Shown piece by piece: positions 46,248 to 55,880 of a stretch of DNA of 64,000 nucleotides. The translations under genes and the position numbers were made by a program. Numbering within the stretch: position 1 is the stretch's first letter; each line of letters opens with the position of its first letter. The DNA comes from Mycobacterium sp. Its GTDB lineage: Bacteria > Actinomycetota > Actinomycetes > Mycobacteriales > Mycobacteriaceae. The notes beneath the pieces are model-generated. The model made no database searches and was not told the DNA's origin. It saw nothing but the letters and a program-made list of their open reading frames with translations. The DNA lies in assembly GCA_020438865.1 (NCBI GenBank), contig JAGQTU010000006.1, positions 1 through 64,000 of the forward strand. Reading direction: 5' to 3'.

Positions 46248-47047
46248 TGCTCTCGACGTCGATGCGCCGGCTGGTGTGGGCCTGGACGACGCTGGTGCTG
46301 GTCTTTCTCTACGCACCGCTGCTTCTGGTGGTGCTCAACGCCTTCAACACCTCCAAGACGTTCGCCTTTCCGCCCACCGGCTTCACCTGGAAGTGGTGGG
46401 CCGACGCGTGGGCCAGCGCCGGGATGTGGCGGTCCCTGGGCAACTCGGTGATCGTGGGTCTGTGTGCGACGGCACTGGCGCTGGCGTTGGGCACGATGGC
46501 GGCGTTCGCGGTCCAGCGCTACCGGTTCTTCGGCAGGCAGACCATCAGTTTCCTGGTGGTGCTCCCGATCACGTTGCCCGGCATCGTCACCGGTATCGCC
46601 CTGAACGCGACCTTCACCTCGGCGCTGGGCGTCACGCTGGGGTTGGCGACGGTGATCGTCGGGCACACCACCTTCTGCATCGTGATCGTGTTCAACAACA
46701 TTCAGGCCCGGCTGCGCCGGTTGGGCACCAGCCTGGAGGACGCCTCGGCCGACCTGGGCGCCTCGAGTTGGCAGACCTTCCGGTACGTGACGTTCCCGAT
46801 GATGCGTGGCGCCCTGCTGGCCGGCGCGATCCTGGCATTCGCGCTGAGCTTCGACGAGATCGTCGTGACCACGTTCACGGCGGGTCCGACGGTCCAGACC
46901 CTGCCGATCTGGATCTTCGGCAACCTGTTCCGGCCCAACCAGGCGCCGGTCATCAACGTCGTCGCGGCGACGCTGACCATCGTGGCGGTGATTCCGGTGT
47001 GGCTGGCACAGCGATTCGGCGGTGACCCGACCACGGCCCGGGTCTGA
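46247..47047 (+). CDS. ABC transporter permease (PotC-like)
   Basis: A 266-residue six-helix permease. The EAA loop DASADLGASSWQTFRYVTFPMMRGALLAG closely parallels that of its partner at 45408-46247, as expected for a heterodimeric channel. It is the last gene of the four-gene importer. A short GC hairpin (47067-47094, CCGCGGG/CCCGCGG) follows without a T tract and may end the transcript. Confidence 0.88.
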   Translation: MLSTSMRRLVWAWTTLVLVFLYAPLLLVVLNAFNTSKTFAFPPTGFTWKWWADAWASAGMWRSLGNSVIVGLCATALALALGTMAAFAVQRYRFFGRQTISFLVVLPITLPGIVTGIALNATFTSALGVTLGLATVIVGHTTFCIVIVFNNIQARLRRLGTSLEDASADLGASSWQTFRYVTFPMMRGALLAGAILAFALSFDEIVVTTFTAGPTVQTLPIWIFGNLFRPNQAPVINVVAATLTIVAVIPVWLAQRFGGDPTTARV

Positions 47048-47186
47048 GCCGACCAGGCGTAGGCCGCCGCGGGAATGAATCTGCGTCCCCGCGGGATGAT
47101 GGGTGTGTCGTGTCAGCGCTGTCACGGGGTAACCAGGGCCCGCGGTTCGGGCCGGGTCGACAGACCGCCGAGAGGGGACGAGGGCA

Positions 47187-48482
47187 GTGCGAGCCTGGAT
47201 CGTGTGGTCTACCGGACTGTTGGCCTACGTCGTGGCCGTCCTGGACCGGACCACGCTGGGCGTCTCGGGCCTGGACGCGGCGAGCCGCTTCTCGGCGAGT
47301 CCGGGCGTGTTGTCGACCTTCGTGGTGCTGCAGGTGGTGGTTTACGCGAGCGCCCAGATCCCGGCCGGCCTGCTACTGGATCGCTTCGGGTCGAAGCTGA
47401 TGATCCTGTCCGGCGGCGCCCTGATGGTCCTGGGTCAGCTGGCGCTGGCGTTCACGGAGTCGCTGCCCGCCGCGATCGGGGCGCGCGCGGTGGTGGGCCT
47501 CGGCGATGCGTTCACGTTCATCTCAGTGCTGCGGCTGGTTCCGCACTGGTTCGCCCCCCGCCAGATTCCGCTGGTGACCCAGTTGACCGGTATCTCGGGT
47601 CAACTCGGGCAGGTGCTGTCCGCGGTCCCGTTTCTGAGCCTGCTCATCGGGTCCGGTTGGACGACGGCCTACACCACCGTGGCCGCGCTGGGTGTGCTGT
47701 CGCTGGTGCTGACCACGGCCCTGGTCCGCAACACACCGCCGGGCACGATCGCCCACGACCCGGTGGTGAGCCTGCGCGAGACCCTCGGCAGCGTCAAGAC
47801 GGTGTGGCTGCGGCCCGGCACGCGGCTGGGGTTCTTCACCCACATGGGCACCCAGTTCTCGGTGACCGTATTCGCGCTGATGTGGGGTGTCCCGTATCTG
47901 ACTGCCGCGCAGAATATTCCGCGCAGCGCGGCAGGCACGCTGTTGACCATCTCAGTGGTCGCGGCCATCGCCTCCGGGGTGCTCATCGGCATCATCACCG
48001 GCCGGCACCCGCACCGGCGGTCGTGGCTGGTGCTGGGCATCATCGCCAGCAACGCCGTGATGTGGACGGTGGTGCTGGCGCTGCCGCACCCGGCGCCGCA
48101 CTGGCTGCTGGTGCTGCTCATCGTCGTGATCTCGGTAGGCGGCCCGGGCTCGATGGTCGGCTTCGACTTCGCGCGCACCTTCAACCCGCGCTCCACCCTG
48201 GGCACCGCGCAGGGCGCGGTCAACATGGGCGGCTTCCTGGCCTCGCTGCTGGTGATGCAGGCCATGGGTCTGATCATCGGCGCGGCGGGCGGCTACTCGT
48301 TCTCGTCGTTCCGGCTGGCCTGGTCCGTCCAGTATGTCGTGTGGGCGGTGGCCGTGGTCGGCATCCTGGTCACCCGCCGCAAGGCACGCCGCACCATCGG
48401 CGACATCGAGGAGAGTCAGTATCTGCTTGAGTTCTTCGCCGACGCCGAACTGCAATCGGCCAACCCGCGGCCGAATCGCTAG
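47187..48482 (+). CDS. MFS transporter
   Basis: A 431-residue protein with about 12 helices, and the loop 2-3 motif appears as LLLDRFGSKLMIL. The C-terminal cytosolic tail is acidic (EESQYLLEFFADAELQ). The GTG start at 47187 has GAGGGG upstream. The substrate is unknown. Its stop TAG shares CTAG (48479-48482) with the convergent ChaB/Rho_N gene. It lies 139 bp after the ABC importer and may or may not be part of that unit. Confidence 0.85.
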   Translation: MRAWIVWSTGLLAYVVAVLDRTTLGVSGLDAASRFSASPGVLSTFVVLQVVVYASAQIPAGLLLDRFGSKLMILSGGALMVLGQLALAFTESLPAAIGARAVVGLGDAFTFISVLRLVPHWFAPRQIPLVTQLTGISGQLGQVLSAVPFLSLLIGSGWTTAYTTVAALGVLSLVLTTALVRNTPPGTIAHDPVVSLRETLGSVKTVWLRPGTRLGFFTHMGTQFSVTVFALMWGVPYLTAAQNIPRSAAGTLLTISVVAAIASGVLIGIITGRHPHRRSWLVLGIIASNAVMWTVVLALPHPAPHWLLVLLIVVISVGGPGSMVGFDFARTFNPRSTLGTAQGAVNMGGFLASLLVMQAMGLIIGAAGGYSFSSFRLAWSVQYVVWAVAVVGILVTRRKARRTIGDIEESQYLLEFFADAELQSANPRPNR

Positions 48483-48898
48483 CGGTTGCGGCTGGTCTCC
48501 CGCCGGTTGGCCTTCTCGATCGCCGACACCAACTCGTCCTTGCTCATCGACGATCGGCCGGTGATGTCGAGGCGGCGGGCCACGTCGAGCAGATGTTTCT
48601 TGGTGGCGTTGGCGTTGACGCCCTCGGCGGTCTGGCCCTTGGGGTCGGGGCCACCGCTGCGGGCCCGGGCGTCCGACGGACCCTTGTGGTCCTTGGCCTC
48701 CCAATGGTCCCCGACCCTTTCGTAGCTGTGCTTCAGCGCGCCGTAGGCAACCCGGTGGGCGCGCTCGCCCTCGCCGTACTCCTTGACGGCCGAATCGTGG
48801 GCCTTGGCGAATGTGCGCTGCGCCTTGGCGTCGGACTTCTTCAAGGTGCTGGGCAATTCGCTCTTCTTGGCGCTGCCGGTCTTGGTGGTCTTCGGCAT
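48479..48898 (-). CDS. ChaB domain protein with Rho-N-like C-terminus
   Basis: A 139-residue basic protein. A ChaB-type segment (LPSTLKKSDAKAQRTFAKAHDSAVKEYGEGERAHRVAYGALKHSYERVGDHWEAK) is followed by a Gly/Pro linker and a SAP/Rho-N-like helix-extended-helix (TKKHLLDVARRLDITGRSSMSKDELVSAIEKA). Rho-N modules bind nucleic acid. Lone ChaB/Rho-N proteins are common in actinobacteria and of unclear role. Confidence 0.85.
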   Translation of the reverse strand: MPKTTKTGSAKKSELPSTLKKSDAKAQRTFAKAHDSAVKEYGEGERAHRVAYGALKHSYERVGDHWEAKDHKGPSDARARSGGPDPKGQTAEGVNANATKKHLLDVARRLDITGRSSMSKDELVSAIEKANRRETSRNR

Positions 48899-49188
48899 GG
48901 TCTCACCTCCGTGTACTGGTCGGACGGCTACCCGCTGCGCTGCGGAGAAAAACTTCGAACGCCACGCGTAACGCCCGCGCGGCCCGGGTCGATAACCCCA
49001 ACAGCCCCGGCCCCCGAGCACACCGACTCCTCGGCGGCCGGGGCTGCACCATGTGCGTGGTGTGCACCCGTTTGGCCCGGGTTCGACGCAGCGGTACCGG
49101 AGGTATCACCTGAGGCGTCGAAAGGGACGCACGATGGGCTTCGACCTCACACCGACATCGGCACAGCACGACCTCGCCCGGCGTACGC

Positions 49189-49419
49189 ATGACCAGTGAG
49201 ATCCAGCGCATCGTGATCTCGGCCGCCCTCGGCGCCGGCGACGGGGCGCCGCCGTTGCACGTCGAACTCGAACCCACCGGCGGTCCGTTCAACCGGCTGT
49301 TCGGCCGCAGTACCCCGGCGCGCACCCGGGTCGCCAACGCCGCCCTGGCGATGCGGGACAAGGTGCCCACGCCGGCGATGCGGGTGGCGATGAAGGTGCT
49401 GCAACCACCGCGCGGCTGA
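49189..49419 (+). CDS. small protein of unknown function
   Basis: A 76-residue protein starting MTSEIQRIVISAALGAGDG and ending RVAMKVLQPPRG. The central region is NRLFGRSTPARTRVANAALAMRD. Third codon positions are almost all G or C, as in its neighbours. No signal peptide, helix or known motif is visible. It lies alone between the ChaB gene and the P-type ATPase and converges with the latter, 11 bp apart. I do not recognise it. Confidence 0.6.
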   Translation: MTSEIQRIVISAALGAGDGAPPLHVELEPTGGPFNRLFGRSTPARTRVANAALAMRDKVPTPAMRVAMKVLQPPRG

Positions 49420-49430
49420 GCTGGGACGCC

Positions 49431-52037
49431 CTACCGCGGCAATCGGCCGCCGTGGCTGAATCGCGCTGCCCGCCGGTGGATTCGGTGCTCGACCCCGCGG
49501 CTGCGCTCGGCGGGGACCATCCGCACCGGCTCGGCGTAGAACACCACCTTGGTGATCTCCACCAGCACCAGGTAGGCCACCACGAACAGGGCCAGCGCCC
49601 CGAAGAACTGCCACGGCAGCGCCGTGAAGCCCAGCGCGTGCGCCAACGGTGACACGGTCAGGGCAATCCCAATCACGATGACCGTGCAGGTGGTCAGCAC
49701 CAGCCAGCCCCCCGGGCGGCTGCGCAGGAACGGGATTCGCCGCGTGCGGATCGCGAAGATGATCAGCGTCTGGGTGGCCAGCGACTCGACGAACCAGCCG
49801 GTGCGGAACTCGACCGGGCCGGCGTGCAGCACGCCGAGCATCAGCCCGAACGTCAGGAAGTCGAACAGCGAGCTGATCGGACCGAAGGTCAGCATGAAGC
49901 GGCGGATGAACGCGATGTTCCAATGCGACGGTGCGTGCAACTGCTCGTCGTCGACCCGGTCGGTCGGGATGGCCAATTGCGAGGTGTCGTAGAGCAGGTT
50001 GTTCAGCAGGATCTGGCTCGGCAGCATGGGCAGGAAGGTCAGCACCGCCGAGGCGGCCGCCGCGGAGAACATGTTGCCGAAGTTGCTCGACGTGCCCATC
50101 AGCACGTACTTGATGGTGTTGGCAAAGATCCGGCGACCCTCGGCGACGCCGGTGGCGAGCACCCCGAGGTCCTTCTCCAGCAGCACCACGTCGGCGGCGT
50201 CCTTGGCCACGTCGGTGGCGGTGTCCACCGAGATGCCGACATCGGCCGAGTGCAGCGCCAGCGCGTCGTTGACCCCATCGCCGAGGAAGCCCACCGAGCG
50301 TCCGGTGCGGCGCAGCACGCTGATCAGCCGCGCCTTCTGTTCCGGCGAGATCCGGGCGAACACCGTTGATTCGCGCGCCGCCGCCTCGAATCCCGCATCG
50401 CCCAGCCCGTCGAGCTGCGCCCCGGTCACAATGCCGCGGGAGACCAATCCCAAATCAGCGCAGACCTTTTCGGCAACCGCCGCGTTGTCGCCGGTCGCGA
50501 CCTTCACCTCGATACCCAGGCCGGCCAGCTCCGCCAACGACGCCCGGGCGGCCTGCTTGGGCGGGTCGGCGAACACCAGGAAGCCGTCCAGTCGCAGGCC
50601 GGTCTCGTCGGCGGGGTCGATGGCGGTCAACTCCGGGGCGGGCCTGCTCGCCACCGCCACCACCCGGCGGCCGTCGGCGAACAGCCGATCCAGAACCGCG
50701 GTCTGCGGCACCTCGACGCAGTGCTCGATCACCTGTTCGGGGGCGCCCTTCACGATGAGCACCCGGCCGTGCGCATCGTCGACGAGCGCCGAGCACGCCC
50801 GCCGCTGGTGGTCGAAGGGCAGTTCGCCGATCCGGCGCGCACCCGCCGTGACCATCCGGCGCCCGGCATCGGAATCCCACAGCGCGGCGTCCATCTCGTT
50901 GGCGCTGGTTCCCCCGATGCGCGGATCGACATCGGTGGCCAACAGCCCGGTGCGCAGAACCCATTCCGAGGGCGCACCCGACGGGTCGATCGCCTCGACG
51001 AGGGTGATTCGGCCCTCGGTCAGGGTGCCCGTCTTGTCGGTGATCAGGATGTCGATGTCGCCCAGGTCCTCGATGCACACCAACCGCTTGACCAGAACCT
51101 TGAGGTTGGCCAACCGCCGTGATCCGGTGGCGAGGCTGGTGCTGACCACCGCGGGCAGCAGTTGCGGGGTGATGCCGACCGCGATCGCCAGCGCGAACAG
51201 CACCGAGTCGATCACCGGGCGGCGCAGCAACAGGTTGGTGACCAGGATCAGCACGGTCAGCGTCATCGCCACCTGCAGCAGCAGATAGGAGAAGCGGCGC
51301 AACCCGACCTGGAAGTCGGTCTCGGGTTGGCGCTCTCCCAAACCCGCGGCGATCCTGCCGAACTGCGCGCTGAGCCCGGTGGCGTAGACGACGGCGGTGG
51401 CATCACCGGCACTGACTACGGTCCCCATGAACGCCAGGTCGTCGGCGTCGGCGAGGTCCACGCCGTTCCGCGCCGGAGCCGCCGATTTCTCGGTGGCGGT
51501 GGACTCCCCGGTCAGGATGCTCTCGTTGCATTCCAGGCCGTTCACGGTGATCAGCCGCACGTCGGCGGGAACCAGTTCACCCAGGGTCAGTTGGATGACG
51601 TCGCCCGGAACCAGCGCGTTGACGTCGAGTTTGACGTAGCGCCCGTCGCGGCGGGCAAGGGCAGTGTGCCGCACCCTCGAATGCAGTGCGGCGCTGGCCC
51701 GTTCGGCCCGGTACTCGTTGAGGAATCCGAGGCCGATGCTGACCACCAGGATGATGCCGATGATGACGGCCTGGGTGGCGTCGCCGAGGAAGAACGACAC
51801 CACCGCGGTCACCGCCAGCAGGATCAGCACCGCGTTGTTGAGCTGCCGGCGTAGCACCCCCCAGGCGCTGACCCGATGGGTGCGAAGCGAATTCGGTCCC
51901 ACGCGGGCCAGCCGGGCGGCCGCCTCCGCGCTCGTCAGCCCGCCGGTGGTGGTCTCCAGCCGCCCCAGGACGTCGGCCAGTGGCGCGGCGGCGACGACGG
52001 GGACGGTCAGCGCACGGTCATCCTCGATCGCCGTCAC
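49431..52037 (-). CDS. MgtA-like cation-transporting P-type ATPase
   Basis: An 868-residue P-type ATPase: actuator motif LTGEST, phosphorylation site DKTGTLTEG, hinge GDGVNDA, and about ten membrane helices. The helix-4 sequence GITPQLLPAVVSTSLA and the VKRLVCIEDLGDIDILITDKTG segment are like magnesium-type (MgtA) pumps. M. tuberculosis has a DosR-controlled pump (CtpF) in its dormancy regulon, and this gene may play that part. The GTG at 52037 overlaps the end of the PEP synthase gene by 20 bp. An upstream in-frame extension to 52190 lies inside that gene and is rejected. Confidence 0.88.
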   Translation of the reverse strand: MTAIEDDRALTVPVVAAAPLADVLGRLETTTGGLTSAEAAARLARVGPNSLRTHRVSAWGVLRRQLNNAVLILLAVTAVVSFFLGDATQAVIIGIILVVSIGLGFLNEYRAERASAALHSRVRHTALARRDGRYVKLDVNALVPGDVIQLTLGELVPADVRLITVNGLECNESILTGESTATEKSAAPARNGVDLADADDLAFMGTVVSAGDATAVVYATGLSAQFGRIAAGLGERQPETDFQVGLRRFSYLLLQVAMTLTVLILVTNLLLRRPVIDSVLFALAIAVGITPQLLPAVVSTSLATGSRRLANLKVLVKRLVCIEDLGDIDILITDKTGTLTEGRITLVEAIDPSGAPSEWVLRTGLLATDVDPRIGGTSANEMDAALWDSDAGRRMVTAGARRIGELPFDHQRRACSALVDDAHGRVLIVKGAPEQVIEHCVEVPQTAVLDRLFADGRRVVAVASRPAPELTAIDPADETGLRLDGFLVFADPPKQAARASLAELAGLGIEVKVATGDNAAVAEKVCADLGLVSRGIVTGAQLDGLGDAGFEAAARESTVFARISPEQKARLISVLRRTGRSVGFLGDGVNDALALHSADVGISVDTATDVAKDAADVVLLEKDLGVLATGVAEGRRIFANTIKYVLMGTSSNFGNMFSAAAASAVLTFLPMLPSQILLNNLLYDTSQLAIPTDRVDDEQLHAPSHWNIAFIRRFMLTFGPISSLFDFLTFGLMLGVLHAGPVEFRTGWFVESLATQTLIIFAIRTRRIPFLRSRPGGWLVLTTCTVIVIGIALTVSPLAHALGFTALPWQFFGALALFVVAYLVLVEITKVVFYAEPVRMVPAERSRGVEHRIHRRAARFSHGGRLPR

Positions 52038-54303
52038 GGCCCCGCGCCGACTCGAGCAGCAGCCGCCGCTCGGCAGCGGCCACGTTGCGCCGGGTCTTCT
52101 GAGCGACGTCCGGCGTGACCGAGATCGACGTGATGCCCATCCGCACAAGGTGTTCGGCGAAGTCCGGCCGGCTCGACGGTGCCTGACCACACAGCGAGGC
52201 GGTGATGCCCAGCCTGCGGGCGGTGCCGATGATCCGGCCGATAGCGTCGAGCACCGCGCCGTCGGATTCGTCGTACAGTTCGGCGCACAGGTCGGAGTCG
52301 CGGTCGACGCCCAGCGTCAGCTGAGTCAGGTCGTTGCTGCCGATCGACACCCCGTCGATGCCCATGCCGACGTACTCGGGCAGCCAGTACGCCACCGAGG
52401 GCACCTCGGCCATCACCCAGCGGTGCAGGCCGCGCTGACGGCCCAGTGGGCTGGCGTCGACCAACTCGAGGCACTTCTCCAGCTCCCACTTGGTCCGGAC
52501 GAACGGGATCATCAAGTGCAGGTTGGGATTCTGCTCGCGAACCCGGGCCAGCGCCCGCAACTCCAGATCGAACAGGTCCGGGTTACTGACATACCGATAG
52601 CAGCCGCGATAGCCGATCATCGGGTTGTGCTCTTCGGGCTCGTACTTGTCGCCGCCCTTGAGGTTGCGGAACTCGTTGGTGCGGAAGTCCGAGGCCCGAT
52701 AGACCACCGGGCGCGGGGCGAACGCGGCGGCCACCCGGCCGACGGCGGTGGCCAGCGAGTCGACCAGGCTCTCCTGCTCACCGTGCTCGATCAGGTCGCG
52801 GGGATGCCGGTTATTCAGGGCGTCCTCGAGGATCAGCTCGGCGCGCAGCAGGCCCACCCCGTCGACGTCGAGAGCGGCGGCCTGCTCGGCCTTGTCCGGC
52901 ATCGCCACGTTGACGTAGATCTTGGTGGCGGTGACCTCGCTGGCGGGGGCGGCCACGACCGCCGTCACGACCGACTCGGTCTGCGCACCACCGACGGCCC
53001 GGCCGGCCAGCACGCGGCCGTGGGTGCCGTCGACGGTGACCACGGTCCCGTCCTTGAGATCCTTGGTGGCGGTGCGGGCGCCGACGATGCAGGGTACGCC
53101 GAGTTCGCGGGCGACGATGGCGGCGTGACAGGTCATGCCGCCGCTGTCGGTCACCAGCGCCGACGCCCGGCGCATGGTGGGCAGCCAGTCGGGGTTGGTC
53201 ATCTGCGCCACCAGCACCTCGCCGTCCTGCAACCGGGCGCCGTCCTTGACGTCGGCGAGTACCCGGACCACACCGGAGGCCTCGCCGGGCACCGCGGGCA
53301 AGCCCTGCAGCAGCACCTCATGGGTCTCCGGCACCGGCTTGCCGACGCGGTGCAGGGTGGTGATCGGGCGGGTCTGCACGATGTAGGTCTTGCCACCGGC
53401 GATCGCCCATTCGGTGTCCTGCGGGCAGCCCGAGTGCCGCTCGCTGCGCACCGCGATATCGGCGATGGTGCGCACCTCGTCGTCGTTGAGCACCTGGGCC
53501 TCGGCCTCGGCCGGGCTGAGATCGACATTCTGGTCGCTGCCGTCGGCGCCGCGGACGATCTTGAACTGCTTGAAACCGATTCGGCGGGAGATGATCTCGC
53601 CGGTCTCCTTGGACACCACATAGGTGTCGGGCTCAACCGACCCGGACACCACCACCTCACCCTGGCCGAACGCACCCTCCACGACCACCCGGTCGGTGGC
53701 GTCGGTGGTGGGGTCGGCGGTGAAGGCGACACCGGAGCGCTCGGAGGCGATCATCTGTTGGACCACCACCGCCATCGCCGGGTCCGCGGTGAACCCGCGG
53801 CTGGCCCGGTAGGCGACCACCCGGGCCCCGAACAGTGAGGCCCAGCAGCGCTGTACCGCGTCGATCAACTCGTCCTCACCGGAGATGTTGGTGAAGGTGG
53901 AGTTCATCCCCGCGAACGAGGCGTCGGCACCGTCCTCACCGGTAGCCGAAGAGCGCACGGCCACAATCACATTCGGGCCCATAGTCCGGTAGGACGACAG
54001 GATCCGCTCGCGCACGTCGTCGGACATCCCGGCTTTCAGCACCAGAGCCTGCATCTTCTCGCACATCTCGGTGAACCGATCCTGGTCGGCGACGCTGCGC
54101 ATGGCATCGCGGTGCGCGGCATTGAGCTCGTCGGCCACCCCCGCGTCGCGCATGGCGGCCAGGTAGCTGTCACGCAGCACAACGAACCCGAGCGGGACCG
54201 GAAGGCCGGCGGCCACCATCTCCCCCATGTTGGCGCCCTTGCCGCCGGCCTCCTCGGCGTCGGCCATTCTCAGGTTGGCAATGTCTTCGACGAATCTCGG
54301 CAT
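52018..54303 (-). CDS. ppsA: phosphoenolpyruvate synthase (pyruvate, water dikinase)
   Basis: A 761-residue enzyme with an N-terminal ATP-binding domain (GGKGANMGEM, AVRSSATGEDG), the phosphohistidine domain (GGMTCHAAIVARELG) and a C-terminal PEP/pyruvate barrel (VSIGSNDLTQLTLGVDRDS). It converts pyruvate and ATP to PEP, AMP and phosphate, favouring gluconeogenesis. GAGGAG seven bases before the ATG at 54303 supports the start. It is in one minus-strand unit with the kinase-like gene upstream (41-bp gap) and the P-type ATPase downstream, apparently under a DosR box. Confidence 0.92.
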   Translation of the reverse strand: MPRFVEDIANLRMADAEEAGGKGANMGEMVAAGLPVPLGFVVLRDSYLAAMRDAGVADELNAAHRDAMRSVADQDRFTEMCEKMQALVLKAGMSDDVRERILSSYRTMGPNVIVAVRSSATGEDGADASFAGMNSTFTNISGEDELIDAVQRCWASLFGARVVAYRASRGFTADPAMAVVVQQMIASERSGVAFTADPTTDATDRVVVEGAFGQGEVVVSGSVEPDTYVVSKETGEIISRRIGFKQFKIVRGADGSDQNVDLSPAEAEAQVLNDDEVRTIADIAVRSERHSGCPQDTEWAIAGGKTYIVQTRPITTLHRVGKPVPETHEVLLQGLPAVPGEASGVVRVLADVKDGARLQDGEVLVAQMTNPDWLPTMRRASALVTDSGGMTCHAAIVARELGVPCIVGARTATKDLKDGTVVTVDGTHGRVLAGRAVGGAQTESVVTAVVAAPASEVTATKIYVNVAMPDKAEQAAALDVDGVGLLRAELILEDALNNRHPRDLIEHGEQESLVDSLATAVGRVAAAFAPRPVVYRASDFRTNEFRNLKGGDKYEPEEHNPMIGYRGCYRYVSNPDLFDLELRALARVREQNPNLHLMIPFVRTKWELEKCLELVDASPLGRQRGLHRWVMAEVPSVAYWLPEYVGMGIDGVSIGSNDLTQLTLGVDRDSDLCAELYDESDGAVLDAIGRIIGTARRLGITASLCGQAPSSRPDFAEHLVRMGITSISVTPDVAQKTRRNVAAAERRLLLESARGRDGDRG

Positions 54304-54344
54304 CGGGGCTCTCCTCTGGTGGATGTTCGGGGTCGGGGTCGGTT

Positions 54345-55805
54345 TCAGATGGCCAGGCAGCAGATCTCGGTCGCCTCGGTGATCGACTCGGCCAGCGGTC
54401 TGCTGGTGTCGATCCGGTGCGCGCCCCGCCAGGGCGGCTCGTCCCGGTCAGCGAGGGCGGTGGCGATCTCCGGTGTCACCTGGGAGGTGGTCTCGGTGCG
54501 AGCCCGGATCCGCGCCACGCTGGCGTCCAGCGGCGCGGTGCAGGCGAACTGCAACAGCACCGCCGAGACGTCCTCGGCCAGCCGGCGGGCGGCGTCGCGG
54601 TGCCCGCCGTCGCGCCAGGTGCCGTCCAGGATCACGCTGCGGCCCTCGCACAGGCCCAGGTGCGCGCGGCGCAGCACCGCGTCGTAGACGGCGTCGACGT
54701 TGGCCGCGGCGTACAGGCCCTCGTCGAGCGTTCCGGGCGTTCCGGTGAGCTCACCGCGGCGAACCAGCTCGGCGCGCACGTCGTCGGTGGAGACGACTTC
54801 GGCACCGACGCGTTCGGCCAGCGACCGCGCCAGCGTGGTCTTGCCGGTGCCGGGACCGCCGCCGACCAGGATCAGCCGGACCGCCCCGGACCGCAGGTGC
54901 CGGCGCGCGATGTCCAGGTGAGCGTGGGCATCGGCGGCCGCCTCGGCATGGCCCTGGGTGTAGCGGACGCAGTCGACCTTCGCGCGCACCACCGCGCGGT
55001 AGGCGATGTAGAAGTCACGCAGCGAGGCCGGGGCGGCGTCACCGGACAGCCGGGCGTACTCCTGCAGGAAGAACCGCCCCAGGTCGGGGCGGCCGAGGAA
55101 GTCGAGATCCATCGCCAGGAACGCGGCATCGTCGACGACGTCCACGTAGCGCAGCCGGTCGTCGAACTCCAGGCAGTCCAGCAGCGCCGGGCCGTCGTCG
55201 AGGCAGAAGATGTCATCGGCCAGCAGGTCGGCGTGGCCGTCCACGATCTTGTGCTCGGCGATGCGCCGGGCGAACAGCACCGCGCGCCCGGCGACGAAGT
55301 CGGTTGCCAGCCTGGCGGTTTCGGCGACCGCATCCGGGTCGAGGCCCGGGACGACGCCGTCCGCATACCGCTCGAGTTCGGCGAGGTTCTCCGCCCAGCG
55401 TGCGGTGATCGCATCCACCCGCGCCTCGGCGTCCACCTCTCGCCCCCGCACGGCCGAGGCGTGGAAGCGGGTCAGCACCAGGGCGATGGTGCTCAGTTCC
55501 GGCTCGACGGAGTCGCCGCGGCGGACCATGGTGGCCAGCCGGCGCTCGTCGGGGTGGCGGCGCATGACGAGGACGGGCTCACCCTGACCGCCCCCGGGCG
55601 GGTTGAAGTGACCGATGCCCAGGTAGCTGTCGGGGGCCAGCCGGCTGTTGAGCTCCAGCTCGTGGGCGCAGGCCCGCTCCCGGCTGTCGAGGGTGCTGAA
55701 GTCGAGGAAATCGGTGACCACCGGCTTCTTCACCTTGTAGGCCCGGTCGCCGATGAGAAACACCATCCCGGTGTGCGTCTCGGCGGTCAGCGGACCCTGC
55801 TGCAT
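54345..55805 (-). CDS. fused aminoglycoside-phosphotransferase-like and P-loop kinase protein (Rv2004c family)
   Basis: A 486-residue, two-domain protein. The N-terminal part (to about residue 300) is phosphotransferase-like (KVKKPVVTDFLDFST; HADLLADDIF and CLEFDDRLRYVDVVDD in place of the catalytic loops). The C-terminal part is a P-loop kinase (GGGPGTGKTTLARSLA, about residues 325-340). M. tuberculosis Rv2004c, a DosR regulon member, has this layout; substrates are unknown. The ATG at 55805 directly follows GGAGGT, which is too close to be an ideal site. A DosR-like box lies 56 bp upstream, and ppsA follows. Confidence 0.85.
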   Translation of the reverse strand: MQQGPLTAETHTGMVFLIGDRAYKVKKPVVTDFLDFSTLDSRERACAHELELNSRLAPDSYLGIGHFNPPGGGQGEPVLVMRRHPDERRLATMVRRGDSVEPELSTIALVLTRFHASAVRGREVDAEARVDAITARWAENLAELERYADGVVPGLDPDAVAETARLATDFVAGRAVLFARRIAEHKIVDGHADLLADDIFCLDDGPALLDCLEFDDRLRYVDVVDDAAFLAMDLDFLGRPDLGRFFLQEYARLSGDAAPASLRDFYIAYRAVVRAKVDCVRYTQGHAEAAADAHAHLDIARRHLRSGAVRLILVGGGPGTGKTTLARSLAERVGAEVVSTDDVRAELVRRGELTGTPGTLDEGLYAAANVDAVYDAVLRRAHLGLCEGRSVILDGTWRDGGHRDAARRLAEDVSAVLLQFACTAPLDASVARIRARTETTSQVTPEIATALADRDEPPWRGAHRIDTSRPLAESITEATEICCLAI

Positions 55806-55860
55806 ACCTCCGATCCTTGCCGTGCCGCTCGGCCGACACAGCGGTACTACGGCCACTAGG

Positions 55861-55880
55861 GCCGGGTGCAAGGTCCCCAC
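55861..55880 (-). promoter_or_regulatory. DosR-box-like site for the Rv2004c-like/ppsA/P-ATPase unit
   Basis: Read on the minus strand, GTGGGGACCTTGCACCCGGC keeps GGGAC and CCC in the register of the DosR consensus (TTSGGGACTWWAGTCCCSAA). Its centre is 65.5 bp before the start codon. No clean -10 is seen at the expected distance, so support is weaker than for the other sites. Confidence 0.55.

Noticed and set aside
47067-47094. Hairpin after the ABC importer considered as an intrinsic terminator
   Set aside because: It has a 7-bp stem with a 14-base loop and no T tract, so it is mentioned only in the permease entry.
49051-49113. 20-codon frame starting MCVVCTRLARVRR, resembling a Cys-rich leader peptide
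   Set aside because: The nearest plus-strand gene is a small unknown with no cysteine link, and no attenuator hairpin pair could be defined.
49431-52190. Longer N-terminus for the P-type ATPase starting at 52190
   Set aside because: The extra 51 residues are Arg-rich, lack homology and lie inside ppsA; the GTG at 52037 gives a normal start.
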